DNA of 64,000 nucleotides, from assembly GCA_963978905.1 (NCBI GenBank), contig OZ022257.1:36175919-36239918 (forward strand), read 5' to 3'. Position numbers and translations under genes: made by a program. This document shows, piece after piece, positions 22,154 to 33,089 of the stretch. Every line of letters begins with the position of its first letter. Within the stretch, counting starts at the first letter, position 1. The notes beneath the pieces were generated by a model. It was not told the DNA's origin, searched no databases, and worked only from the letters and a program-made list of their open reading frames with translations. Source of the DNA: Trichostrongylus colubriformis. Its lineage: Eukaryota > Nematoda > Chromadorea > Rhabditida > Trichostrongylidae.

Positions 22154-23425
22154 TTAGGTTGTCCGAAAAGTAATGAGACAAATGCAGTGGTGAGATTCAA
22201 CATTAAGTATATTTGGACGTCGAAGTCGTGAGAGGACAAAATTCTGGAATTTTGTGCTTCAAGTCCAGTACATATATGCCACCAAGGGCATATGGTCCAT
22301 ACTGTTTTCATCTTTCACAAACGTGCCAAAGATGGATGAGAAAAAAAAGCTGTATCGGGCAGCTCTCCTTCTACACTATCGTTCAGGTAAATCCGCGGAT
22401 GAGGCTCATCGGCTTTTGCTGGAAGAAATGAAGGACCAAGCACCTTCTCGAGCGACGTGCTTCAGATGGTACGGCAAGTTCGACAAAGGAGGGAAATGTC
22501 TCGAAGACTGTAGTCGTTCAGGACGTCCACTGACGCGAAAGAAGCAGCTCATACTTGCCATCTGTGGGGAACGGCCTAACGTTACAGTGCGCGAGCTTGC
22601 CACCTCCTCGGGTGCTCCCAAATCTACGGTACACGATGTTTTTCGTGCGTCAGGTAAAGTGGCAAAGTTGCCTCGGGTTCTTCCGCATGCTCTCAGCCCT
22701 CACGACAAGAAGAAGCGTGTTGAAGTGTGCATTTCTCTGCTCAGCCGTCATCGCACGCTTTCCTGGATCGACTCCATCGTTACCATGGATGAGAAGTATT
22801 GTGTCTACGATAACACGGTGCGCCGAGAACATTGTGTCGACTTCGATGAATTGCCGAAACCACAGCCGAAACATCCCAATCATGACAAGAAGGAGTTGCT
22901 CTCATTCTGGTGGGATATTAAAGGCCCGGTGTTTTGGGAACTGGTTCCAACTGGTTCTATGGTCGACTCTTAAAGATTCTGTACTCAGCTGGAAAGAGTA
23001 GCTGAAATTCTGCGTAGTCGCCGTCGTGGGAGAGGCAAAATCCTACTCCTCATGGATAACGCCAGGCCACACACGTCGAAAAGGACTCAGAGTAAGCTGA
23101 GAGAGCTGGAGATCAAACTTGTACCCCATCTACCGTACTCACCAGATCTCGCTCCATCAGACTTCCACATATTTCCTTCTCTTCAATCCTCTTTTGCTGG
23201 AAAAAAATTCACCAATCGGGAGGACGTCGAATTAGCTGTCAACAACTTCTTGAAGTCGAAGCCTCCGGAGTTCTTTGCTAATGGAATCAGATCTCTGCCG
23301 CAAAGATGGCAGTATGTGAAGGAACACAATGGCGAATATTATAGTAAATGATATTGATTTGTAATAAAGTTACCGACGAATCACTGCACTACGACATTTG
23401 TCTCATTACTTTTCGGACAACCTAA
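22154..23425 (+). mobile_element. near full-length mariner element
   Basis: It is 1272 bp, with inverted ends TTAGGTTGTCCGAAAAGTAA and the mirror sequence ending 23425, about 30 bp long and almost identical. TA target duplications are at 22152-22153 and 23426-23427. This is the standard length and structure of a mariner. It contains one transposase gene with a single premature stop. Confidence 0.95.
22332..23351 (+). pseudogene. mariner transposase with one internal stop
   Basis: Mariner transposases cut and paste their own element at TA sites. The frame from the ATG at 22332 (MDEKKK) to TGA at 23349-23351 spans 339 codons, close to the family norm of about 345. I prefer this ATG to the one at 22254 because family alignment begins here. 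A Mos1-type helix-turn-helix region lies at residues ~8-55, followed by a GRP linker near 64-66. The linker VLPHAL is at ~116-121. Catalytic residues are D153 (MDEKY), D242 (MDNARPH) and D277 (SPDLAPSD), giving a D,D34D triad. The only visible break is TAA at 22971-22973 (codon 214), between the first and second catalytic aspartates; the frame continues open on both sides. So it is inactive, but young in appearance. Confidence 0.93.
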
Positions 23426-23427
23426 TA

Positions 23428-24122
23428 TTAGGTCTGTGCAGAATAAATGGCCAAAACGGAACAGTTTTTTCAAAACGCCATAACTTCGCTCAGACACAAC
23501 TTTATTTGTCGAAATAAAAACCATTCGAATCTAGACAACCTTGCCAACGATCTGGTAAAGAAAATATGCCGTTATGATCAGATTCTGGATCGCGAAAATT
23601 AATGAAGTCAACGATGGCATTTTCAACATGCATCGTTTCGGCGAACCCCTTCTGACCCAGGTTTGCATCAAGAACCGGGAAAAAGTGGTAATTCGTCAGG
23701 AATAGGTCTGGGGAATAAGGGGGGTCAGGGAGCGTCTCGATCAGTTTCTGCCGGGTGACTTGCGAACTGTGGGGTTTTGCGTTGTTTTGCGCACCCAGTA
23801 AAAAAATGATGCAGTTAGGCATCGAGCCTCTCCCTCACCCCCCTTATTCCCCAGACCTATCCCTGACGGATTACCACTCTTTCCGGGTTCCCGATGCAAA
23901 CCTGCGTCAGAAAAAATTCGCCGATACTATGCACTGTAAAAATGCCATTCTTGACTTTATTGATTCTCGCAATCCAGAATTTGATCGTGATGGTATATTT
24001 TCCTTACCAGATCGTTGGCAAAATTCTGTAGATTCGAATGGTTTTTATTTTGACAAATAAAGTTGTGTCTGAGCGAAGACATGGCCAATTATGTTTTGGC
24101 CATCTATTCTGCAAACACCTAA
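23428..24122. mobile_element. palindromic mariner-derived foldback, copy A
   Basis: It is 695 bp with ends TTAGGTCTGTGCAG and the inverse of TTAGGTGTTTGCAG, flanked by TA. The left TA (23426-23427) is also the right TA of the neighbouring mariner. Both arms encode the C-terminal ~90 residues of the same mariner transposase, pointing away from the centre: minus frame 23502-23822, plus frame 23755-24060, each with YSPDL, GIFSLPDRWQ and NGFYFDK. Catalytic D2 is replaced (NNAKPH in place of DNARPH). Copies B (40575-41253) and C (42640-43300) share the same asymmetric centre. It is non-autonomous. Confidence 0.85.
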
Positions 24123-24339
24123 TACTTTCTACTACTTGTATTTGACCTATTGCATCAAAATAAGTGTTCACATATGGAGAGATGTAGGCGATAAAGGTCC
24201 CAATACTGGACATAAGAGATACTATGGAAGCATCGTGGGATGAGGAAGCGCACGGTTTCAAGTCCTTACCTCAAATTCACTGCTGACGATAGGCTTATGC
24301 TACCGGTTCTGGTCAATTCATTAAAAAATAGATGAAATA

Positions 24340-24470
24340 TTCTTCGAGTTCTTGGAGCGTTAGCAGGAATCGTGCACGAAAACGGAGGTTTTCTGTTATC
24401 CATACATTTATGTTGAATCTGCCTGAAAAGGGCTGCATGCAAAGTTTCACGCGAAAAACTTAGAATCCGT
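24340..24470. mobile_element. fragment of TTAA foldback family
   Basis: The sequence from GTTAGCAGGAATCGTGCACG through GTTTCACGCGAAAAACTTAG matches the terminal arm of 20753-21178. Only one arm is present; it stops at the mariner-derived fragment that follows. Confidence 0.65.
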
Positions 24471-24471
24471 T

Positions 24472-24602
24472 GGCCATAACTTCGCTCAGACACAATTTTA
24501 TTTGTCGAAATAAAAACCATTCGAATCTACAGAATTTTGCCAACGATCTGGTAAGGAAAATATACCATCACGATCAAATTCTGGATTGCGAGAATTTCTC
24601 TA
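24472..24602. mobile_element. single arm of mariner-derived foldback
   Basis: About 130 bp match the left arm of the 23428 and 40575 foldbacks, from GGCCATAACTTCGCTCAGAC through CTGGATTGCGAGAATT. No second arm or terminus is present, so this is a truncated copy. Confidence 0.75.
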
Positions 24603-24659
24603 CATTTCTCTACATTTCGACAAACCGATGGCAAACTTGTCCCATAGGGTAACTTGTCC

Positions 24660-24838
24660 CTAATTTCAAACATAACCGATGGCAAAGTGCCTCGCCAATG
24701 AGGTGTCACAGGCAAACTTTGACGCCTCGTAACTCGCTTCAGGATGCCATTTAGCAATTTAGGTTTTCACAGATATAATCAGCGTTCCAAGCTCTATCGA
24801 TCCCCCTGGGTCTCATTTCAAAGTTCCATGGGAAGTAG
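24660..24838 (+). repeat. dispersed repeat R24, copy 1
   Basis: A ~170-bp block (GAGGTGTCACAGGCAAACTT, then GCCATTTAGCAATTTAGG, then AAAGTTCCATGG) recurs at 62285-62445 in the same sense and at 61150-61330 inverted. It shows no coding potential. Confidence 0.7.
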
Positions 24839-26405
24839 TGAATGGTCAAATCCCACTCCACTATGGCTTTCTATAAACATAATCCATAGTTGCACTGGAG
24901 TAGTTTCCCTCACTGAGCTGCTCACGAGTTTGATAAATGGCGTCATCAGCATCAGCATCATATTCGAAATCTTATGGTAGAATGCCCCGAAAGTACTCCT
25001 CTGATATATACATTTTGCCAAAAAAGGTTATCCGGGAGATGGAAGACAATGATATGTACCTATAGATGCGTGTGAACTTGTACTACATGTGTATGTACAC
25101 AAGAAATTGCTGGAAAGCAATTTGGAGGGAAAAAGCGCGTATTTAAAGGCGAAAAAACTTTTTCGGCAACATAATATTATATTTCTGGGAAAGCGCTGAA
25201 GTTTAGACGAAGAGTTCCCTAAAAAAGTAGCGATGAAGTAATTAGTATATCACCGGCATCGCGTGATTCACTGGAAAGAAATGAAACTCTGACTGACTAG
25301 GTCGCTCCTTAAAAGATACTATGCCTGTGCATACGTAGGATGTGTCATAGAGGAATGATGAGTGAGATCAACAATATTCCTGGTGAATGACCTATGGCAC
25401 AAGCAAGCCAGGAACAATGTATTGATATTTATACATACTTCACTGTATCCAAGGTCCATTGTCAATAAATGGTAAATGTTTAGACATCGGATGTCTGTAC
25501 CTTGGCTGGCTGTAACTCCATCAGCCTGGTCAGCCGATGAATGTGGCCATCTGATGCTGCACTGTGAGAGCTAAAGTGCGCTGCTCTTCCGGCAGACAGA
25601 CCCGAAAGGTTTCTTTCAACGGCCCAATTAAGGGAAAGACCTTCCGCTCCTAAAGCGATTCTCATGTCGTAGGCATAATTCCTGCTGTCGAAAGACCAAA
25701 GTCAATGAAGCTGCATCGTTTTCACCTCATTTTATTTCGAAGATACTGTTTCGCCGCATTTCGGATTACGGATGCTGTTGTGATATTGCTGAACCGTTAC
25801 GTTCATCTTATTAATTACTATCAACCTTGCACCCCAACCAAACGCTTTATAAAACTGTGTAGTACTGTAAGAAATATGAATGCAGCAGATCACGAACCCT
25901 GTTATATTTCTTCCTGCTTGAGCTGGACGGCCCCGTCATCGGCCTTTTCTCCTGCCTGCGAGTCTCGATTTGCCAATGCACAACGCTACTGCTTATCTTA
26001 TTTACGGTTAAGGATTCGGTCTGAATGATCGTGACTGCTCCTCTGCACTCGTGAGCGTCTGAGATTGAAGGCCTGATTTTTTTGCGATAAAAAGGACAAG
26101 CACGCAGAAAGCATCAGAAAACACATTAACGGATATTTATAGAAAGTGTGGGAAAACATGTGTGTTAAGTGCGGTTTAGTGACGAAAGACCTTAAGCTTG
26201 TATTCATGTAGGGGCAGAACAACTTATGATGTGAATGCCTTGCTACAGAAGATGTGGGTCAAGTTGTGAAGGGATTTTATTTTTCATCCATTCTAGCGAT
26301 GCCATCAAAACAGTGCAATACGTTGTCGTCCGTAACTGTGGGACAATCTTCATACTTATACACATGTCTGAAGAATATTTTGTACAATATTGTCTCTACC
26401 TGAGA
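24839..26405. other. unassigned intergenic sequence
   Basis: No gene or element is recognised. The 107-codon plus frame at 25705-26028 has no motif. Confidence 0.4.
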
Positions 26406-26414
26406 ACTCACAAG

Positions 26415-26642
26415 GGGTGTGTGCCATTAAGATAGAAGGTTCCGTTGTCGCGTTCAGCGCGCTGCGCGATGGTGCGATATAGCGGCCCCACATAAGCTGA
26501 GTCCTGAGGCGATTACATGGGGAATGATTGGTAAGGCATCGTCATCGCATCTGTACCATCCTATGCGGCGCGCATAGCTAGCACCATCGCGTTACGCGCC
26601 AGACTCCGCAACGCAAACTTTCTGCCCTAATGGAGCACACCC
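26415..26642. mobile_element. hairpin MITE with 9-bp TSD (Mutator-like)
   Basis: It is 228 bp. The left arm GGGTGTGTGCCATTAAGA and the right arm, the inverse of GGGTGTGCTCCATTAGGG, extend about 60 bp and pair through GCGATGGTGC. A perfect 9-bp direct repeat ACTCACAAG flanks it at 26406-26414 and 26643-26651. A 9-bp duplication with long inverted arms fits Mutator-type elements. There is no coding capacity. A related end (GGGTGTGCGCCATTAGG) is at about 59213. Confidence 0.85.
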
Positions 26643-26651
26643 ACTCACAAG

Positions 26652-27050
26652 CTATGATTCGAAGAATTTTCTTATTTTTCCAGTGGTATTCGTTCCACTT
26701 CCTTTACCAGCAATGTAGTCGCAACATTCCGAGATGCACTGTCATGTCAGGAGATACAGATCTGTTCCTCAAAAGCAGGGGACGGAAAATGTGAGCTGGT
26801 GTCAGAAGTTGTTTATCGTATAACCAGGTGAGCTTCGCGATCTACATCGCGTCACAGGGTACTGTTGCGAAGCGGGCTGTGGGCAAAATGATGTAAAAGA
26901 AATTTCACAGCAATGTGGTTTGGCGGCAATCAATAGATTTTAAATTTGTGCTGAGGGGTAGTTCATTAAGAGCCTTCACTACAAAGGGCCATCATAGCAA
27001 TACAGTAGGTATCGATATGCATGCAATGAGCTCTATAGAATGTAAGCCTC
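26652..27050. other. unassigned sequence
   Basis: This lies between the hairpin MITE and the satellite region; nothing is recognised. Confidence 0.4.
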
Positions 27051-27059
27051 TGCAATTGT

Positions 27060-27570
27060 GTCCATCCACTGGTGTGGTCCATCACTTGGCCCGACCCTTC
27101 GTACGAAAACCGACAATTACGACCCAAGGCACATGATGCTGCAGTTTTTCAACTTCTGCGACTATAATCATCCAATGTGATCCCATTACCTGTTTTCAGC
27201 TCTTTACTTAGAGTTCAATGATTTCGGTCGATGTTGACCAATAGAACTTCATCGAAGCTCTGCAAGAGCGTCACCCATTGGTGTGTCGCTGATCATTTTC
27301 CACAATTTTATCTTCTAAGAGGGTACTCACTCAGCGGTATGGTGCATAAGCCGTTTCCAACCCTTCGCACAAACCGATATTTTCGACCAATATCCTAATG
27401 ACGCTCTGTCTACCGTGATCGGTTGACATTATTTTTGTCACTCTGGCAGCTTCGGATTGCCTCAGCTTTCTCCGGCGCTCTAGACTGCTCTGGAGCGGTG
27501 TTATATCTTTTATGAGTGAGCACGATATGGTAATTGCACGTTCCGTTCCGATGATGTAAAATTTCAGGCA
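27060..27570. repeat. degenerate satellite flank, ~265-bp spacing
   Basis: The motif with CCGA...AT and upstream 'TGGTCCAT/TGGTGCAT' occurs at 27110 and 27374, then at 27642, a spacing of 264 and 268 bp. These units carry extra sequence absent from the regular array that follows, so they look like older or longer monomers. Confidence 0.5.
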
Positions 27571-27574
27571 TTAT

Positions 27575-28140
27575 GAGGGTACTCACCCAGTAGTATGGAT
27601 CAATATGATCCATAAGCCGTTTACAGCCCCCTGCACAAAAACCGATATTTTCAATCAATATCGGTCGGTGATGCATGATGTTGCAGAATTTTAACTTCTA
27701 TGAGGGCACTCACTCAGTAGTATGGTCCATGAGCTGTTTTCAGCCTTCTGCACAAAAACCGATATTTTCAATCAATATCGATCGGTGTGCATGATGTTGT
27801 AGAATTACAAATAATTATGAGGGCATTTAATCAATAGTATGGTCCATGAGCTGTATTCAGCCTTCTGCACAAAAACCGATATTTTCAATCAATATCGATC
27901 GGTGTGCATGATGTTGTAGAATTACAAATAATTATGAGGGCATTCAATCAATAGTATGATCCATAAGCCGTTTACAGCCCCCTGCACAAAAACCGATATT
28001 TTCAATTAATATTGATCGGTGCGCATGATGCCGTAGAATTTTAACTTCTATGAGGGCACTCACTCAGTAGTATGGTCCATAGGCCGTTTTCAGCCTTCTG
28101 CACAGAAAACGGACATCTCCAATCAATATCGACCGATTCT
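27575..28140. repeat. 117-bp satellite array, about 4.8 monomers
   Basis: The motif CCGATATTTTCAATCAATAT recurs at 27642, 27759, 27876 and 27993, with a decayed version at 28110. The period is exactly 117 bp. Each full unit holds a small palindrome (CCGATATT ... AATATCGATCGG) and a GAGGGCA.TCA.TCA.TAGTATG block. Monomers 1 and 4 share variants (AAGCCGTTTACAGCCCCC) distinct from monomers 2 and 3 (GAGCTGT.TTCAGCCTTC), hinting at a three-monomer higher-order unit. Variable units with no constant short repeat exclude CRISPR. Confidence 0.9.
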
Positions 28141-28950
28141 ATCAATATCTACAAAGTCGATGTGTGCTCTGTACATCCCCTACCACGTCCCACCCAACCC
28201 ACGCTTGAGCCGACCTTTCCCGCTAATTTCTGAGGGTGTGTTGGGTGCCGAGTACCTCAAACTTGGGTAATTGAGCCGGTCATACAGACAGACATCATTA
28301 CAAACACGCCAAACTCCTGGTTTATATATAGGGTATGATACAGTAGTATTGAGTGGTACGCTTGAGGAAGTGCACCGTAAAGAACCACTTGAAATCTAGG
28401 ATTCGCATGAGGTGGTAATCCTCTTGCGAGCAACGAGTAGGTGTCATATGATGCCTAGTTTCCATCTTCGTGAATTACGAACCTCGGAAGTACTATCAAT
28501 TGAGAGCAGTACATAACATCAGTCAAACTTTTGCAAAGGTAGTTGTTCGACTCATCAATATGAGCATCCAAAATGCGTAGTGTGCACGGGAGTAAAAACT
28601 ACGTCGCCTCTCACTAATTGTCGTATGGATGTAACAAGTGTTGTTGCTACGAGGTCGTTCGAAAAGTTCCTGCGTTTTCAAATGTTCCACCTTCTGAATT
28701 ATTTTTGGATCTTCTCGGGGGTCGCATACACAATTTTGAAGCCTGCTCCTTCTTCTATCCGAACATGTGTAGTAAAATTTGCCATAAAATGAATCCATTT
28801 TAGCCTCTAGAAGACAATGACAAACGACGGCTCCGCACCATGACGCGTACATCCTTCTTCTCCGGCTCATATAACCCATTTCGTAACCGCATCGTGACAT
28901 AAGATGAAAGCTGGAATCTGAGGGCAATCGATGACGATCTGCACAATGTT
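28141..28950. other. unassigned sequence; possible worn mariner terminus
   Basis: At about 28651 the text GAGGTCGTTCGAAAAGTTCC resembles a mariner terminus, but there is no partner end and no transposase motif. The overlapping 144-codon minus frame (28523-28957) has no recognisable domain. Confidence 0.25.
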
Positions 28951-28959
28951 TCGACAAAG

Positions 28960-29190
28960 GTAAAGCTCGTATCGGTCAGCCTAGTCAGCATGATAGCAGT
29001 AATGTGGCATGGGGCTACTTCGATATAACATAGCTCCATGGATCCCGGCGAAGCTATTACGGCTAAAAAAGTAATGTGAGGATCTTCCAGCGAGATGCAT
29101 CTCAAACTGCAGATCATGAGCTCAGTGTTGGCTAATAGGAAGGGGCTTATCCCGCTTTCTCTAGGAGAAACGCTTCAAAACCCAACAAGA
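28960..29190 (+). repeat. dispersed repeat R29, plus copy
   Basis: It matches the minus strand of 58640-58870 across blocks such as ATAGCAGTAATGTGG and TTACGGCTAAAAAAGT. The plus copy has stops; the other copy keeps a 75-codon frame. Confidence 0.5.
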
Positions 29191-29990
29191 TGCTGAAGCC
29201 ACCTTCAAAGAATTCATCGCATCTAATTCTTCCTTCTGGGCAAACGAAATAAGAAAGTTTGTATCTTGTTCGCAAAGGTCCGCTCAGCCTTATGATTTTT
29301 ACCGCTTGAAAAAGTATCGTAGCTGACATGAGATATGCGCAATTGAATTTAGAGGTTGAAGATTGCAGAAACTTCTTAAACAACCTAATTATTTATAGTG
29401 CCCAAGCTTCTGACTGCGCTTTCTGCTCTTCAAGGTTTTTTTTTCTTTTCAAGAGCAGCTGAACAGCGTGTCGTTACCGGATGAGGACCCGTATTACTAC
29501 CTAGATTTAAATTCCATTAAAACCACGGAAAGGAACAGGAAGGTGAAAAACTTAGGTGAAGCACGAACACTGGCAACCATCTCTCTTGCCACATATTCGA
29601 AATTTACTTATTGGTAGAAAATTATGTGCATGAAAACAAGACTTTGCCCTTACCAGAACCATAGAACCATAATAACTATTCCTACATTTGAATGAGGATT
29701 TTGCTGTACATGGAGGCGGGGGGGGGGGGAGTTGCATTTTTATGTTAACTTCGCGTAGAATGATGGCGTAGTGGTAGAACCTGCTCTAAATATTCCTTCA
29801 GTCTTTTTTTTTTTGAGCTCAAAGGGACCTTTTTTACTTTTTTAGCAGTCTGCCTTACATTCACTCCCTGGGTGTGAATTCACTTACATTGTCGACAGCC
29901 TAAGGAGGATCGATATTTACAACAAGAAAAAGAAGAAGGGGGGGGGGGGGGGGGGGAAGAAACGATCGTTCTGTAACGAACATTTGAAGT
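29191..29990. other. unassigned sequence with two long G runs
   Basis: There is a G run at about 29719-29730 inside GGAGGCGGG...AGTTGCA, and a run of 21 G at 29938-29958. The first resembles the C/G-run ends of the 16979 hairpin but no partner arm is clear. Confidence 0.35.
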
Positions 29991-29999
29991 TAAAAGCGT

Positions 30000-30385
30000 T
30001 AATCGGTAGGGAAACCCGGATCCAAAAGCGTGAAGTTGTAGTCTGTATTCGCATCTCCTGAATTACTGCATCATCTTTCCGAGCTGCTCGCTAAAGGAGA
30101 TGTCACTTGTTGTCTCGTAGGACGTCTTTCATTCATTCATGATGATGTGGAATAAGTGAAACAAGTTATAGCTGCAATTAAGTAAAACAGTGAATGGGAG
30201 AACAAGCAAAAGGGTAAGAAAGAAGGTGTTCGTACTAAAAATCCACTCACTCCAAAAAATCGAAAAATTGAATTTATGTTCTACGTTTCATCAAGGAGTC
30301 GTGTGTGCAATGTCTGCAATCTAGCGAACTGTAAGCGTCACGGTGGGTTTGACCAAAGGTCAAAATTGCCTCCTTCCGGTGTGTT
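30000..30385 (-). mobile_element. TTAA-associated dispersed repeat, copy 4
   Basis: Read on the minus strand it matches 7290-7740: the block around TTGCAGACATTGCA, the ATGAATGAATGA block and the start of the 3' part. The right end on the plus strand is CCTCCTTCCGGTGTG followed by TTAA at about 30385. The left end is unclear next to the poly-G run at 29938. Confidence 0.6.
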
Positions 30386-30389
30386 AAGG

Positions 30390-32250
30390 AAGCTGCGTCA
30401 TATTCTACGCCAAATATTCATGGGTGACCTCCTGGGAAGCATCGCTTGGCTTTTGCTCAACCCAAGACTTCTGCAGCTCGTTTCTCCTCATTACTCATTC
30501 GCAACATGAAGACCGAGACCTGGCGGAGTGGAAGCGTTCGCTTGTTAATTTATTGGGTTCATGATCCAAAGCCGGCAAAGGAAAGTGCTCCGTTGATTCC
30601 CTATTTTATAGTAGACGTCTGCACTACGTAGTATCGCATTTCTATGCATCAAGGCGGATGCCCTCTCTATTTCATTTTATGCCGAAAGTGTCCATTTCTT
30701 CGATGTACTGCCACTCCATAATGACATGTGCTCAATGAGTAATTGCGCTCAGATGTGATACGATAGAAAAGCCTTGACTTGTTTACTAGTATACATATAT
30801 AGCTGACTATATTATCCGTGATTTCTTATTTGCATTCTTATTCCCTATTTGAAAAGTTGTAGATGCATATGCTTTTAATGGCTGAGCACAGCCGTTATAT
30901 GTACGCAGCCTTATAAACCCTTACACTACATAATCTCTAATCGGCAATGGTCAGTCAAGGTCAATATGGTCATTCTCGATCAGCACATCATTCGAGTGAG
31001 CAGCAATAGTTGTTGAGAAGCGGCTTCATATCCTACTTTTGCATGGTACTTTCCACGATTGCTCTTTGCTCTTCACCGCTAACTCGTTGTGAAGCTCTTA
31101 TCCCCTGCCGGGATCCGAATGGGTGCGGTCATCTTGGTCCCTCCTACCCTGACCACTTCACAGTAATTCTGTCTTGAAAATTCACCTTTTTTCATTGTTT
31201 ATCGTGCAGGATCTTTGACAGTGTATTAGAATTTTGAAACGATTCACCCCATTATAACCGTCAGTACGTTTGCCGTGGGAAGTGTCTATATACGGTCATC
31301 GCGGTCATAGCGTAAGAATAAAGGGGCATTGCTTAACTTTCCTCGGGTTTTATGCGGGTCTGATTGTGAGATTTTTGCGAGCACTATCCCCTTAACGGTG
31401 CGCACTTTGACGCGTATGTACTATGCCTTTGGGTCCGCCTCTTTCTGATTACAATGTTCCTATGCTGAATGCCATCAATTTCTCGAGTGCTAAGTGTTCA
31501 TCGTACTATATGACTTCAGTATTGTCTATTTAGCTAACATCCAGGGGGAGGGGAGGTGGAGCATACTCTGCTCCGGGCAAATCAGCCGTATCACTTTTTC
31601 CTGACTCACCGTTTTCACTCAGATGAATCTGCTGTTGTCCAATTTTACGGGCTAACGGAATCACGTACAGAACAGCCGATTGTTTATGGTCCTGCGGATT
31701 ATCCGCAGCCCTCTCTGATAGCCATCGCACGTCCGTGAGTTTACGTGGTCGTAACGACTGTTTGAAATCACTTACTAACCCATAGCACTTTCTTTATCCT
31801 GATTGTGAACGCATTCCACCATGTTATCCTCACAGAGAACTTGAAATCTGTGCAGCACGCACAGGACGGTTTTGTGCCCAAATCCCACTCCCGTTGTCAA
31901 TTCCAGTTCAGTCACGGCCGCTTTCGGATTATTTATGTAGGTCGCTGACATGACGTCATTGGCATAAATTACCATCAGTGAAATAAAGGGTAAAGGATAG
32001 CATTCATCGTCTACCAAATCCTTGTAATATGCACCACACATTCTACTTTCATTCGGAATCGAGGCAGCCTTTCAATCTCTATGGTGTTCTATGAATGGAG
32101 TGGATTTGACCCATGCAATGGCACCCCATGCGCAAACTTTTATGATCCTCACCGAGAACTTCGGTACCAGTCAGCCGATCTCGGGATAGAAAACATGGTT
32201 GGCTCAGGAGGGCATAAAGTCAAATAAAAAGCCGTGGCAGCAAATGAATG
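30390..32250. other. unassigned intergenic sequence
   Basis: No gene is recognised. The 88-codon minus frame at 31775-32041 has a fairly protein-like composition but no motif, splice context or homologue that I know. Confidence 0.35.
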
Positions 32251-32254
32251 CCCG

Positions 32255-32510
32255 TGATTTTCTGTGACTGTATTTGGCCTTTACAAAGACTACAAGTGAT
32301 CCCACAGGTAAAGAAGTAAGGAACCCTGTGTTACTCGGAACATTCAGTCACGATCTATTTTGGATTTTTTTTGTTTTCTGAATTTATAGTATTTCAACCA
32401 GACAACTAGTTGCAACAACTCTTCGTAAAACTAGAACACGATCATAGACGCGTTTCAAATTACTGCAAATAAAAGAATTGCTTTTCTGATTCGCCAACCA
32501 AATAACTAAA
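32255..32510 (+). repeat. ~250-bp direct duplication, copy 1
   Basis: From TGACTGTATTTGGCCTTTAC to GATTCGCCAACCAAATAAC it matches 33095-33345 closely, including GGTAAAGAAGTAAGGAACCC and CAACCAGACAACTAGTTGC. This copy has an in-frame stop where copy 2 is open. Confidence 0.8.
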
Positions 32511-33089
32511 ATTGCATTGAACCAATTAGCTTGTTTCCTCTTGTAGAACTACATTTCCTCTCAATTCGGTACCGTTTAGAGGTGCATCTGAAGGGGAAAG
32601 ACAACAGTGAGCTGATAACTATACCATCCCTCCGATTGACGAATGTGTGCTATGTAATATAGCGCGGGTTTTTCTTTTTCTCATCAAACTGACCTATTCG
32701 CCGAATAAAAAGCAGCAATTTGTCTTGATTAAAACAAAGTGAATTGACCAGATTTGAATTACCTGAATAATTTTGTTGACAGCAGAAAAGCAGGTGCAAT
32801 TGTGCACTGATTCAATAACTCATTTATTTTTTAAAGTTTTTCTTCAAGGAAAAAGCCGGAGTGATTCCGCACCCAGAATAATCTATTTTGTTCTACCTCG
32901 ATTCGGTTTTTCTCTTGGCAAAAGGCAATAATTGCGAGCCAACCCAATATCTGTTTTTTTGTTTCACACTAAGCAGCAGTTCAACCTGTAACTTATGGAA
33001 AAGCGAACTCTGATACAGGGAACAAGTTACCTACCGTAATCTAAAAACTGCATACATAGATGAGCTTTAGTGGACCTTCTCGGCAGTTT
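32511..33089. other. spacer between direct duplicates
   Basis: AT-rich; nothing is recognised. Confidence 0.4.

Noticed and set aside
27575..28140. CRISPR-like array
   Set aside because: The repeat unit is 117 bp with no constant-repeat/variable-spacer alternation; it is a satellite in a eukaryotic context.
28523..28957. 144-codon minus-strand frame
   Set aside because: Cys/Arg-rich with no motif and overlapping a possible worn mariner end; not supportable as a gene.
29938..29958. G-quadruplex or regulatory G tract
   Set aside because: A single homopolymer run in repeat-rich DNA; it may also be a sequencing artefact, with no other support for function.
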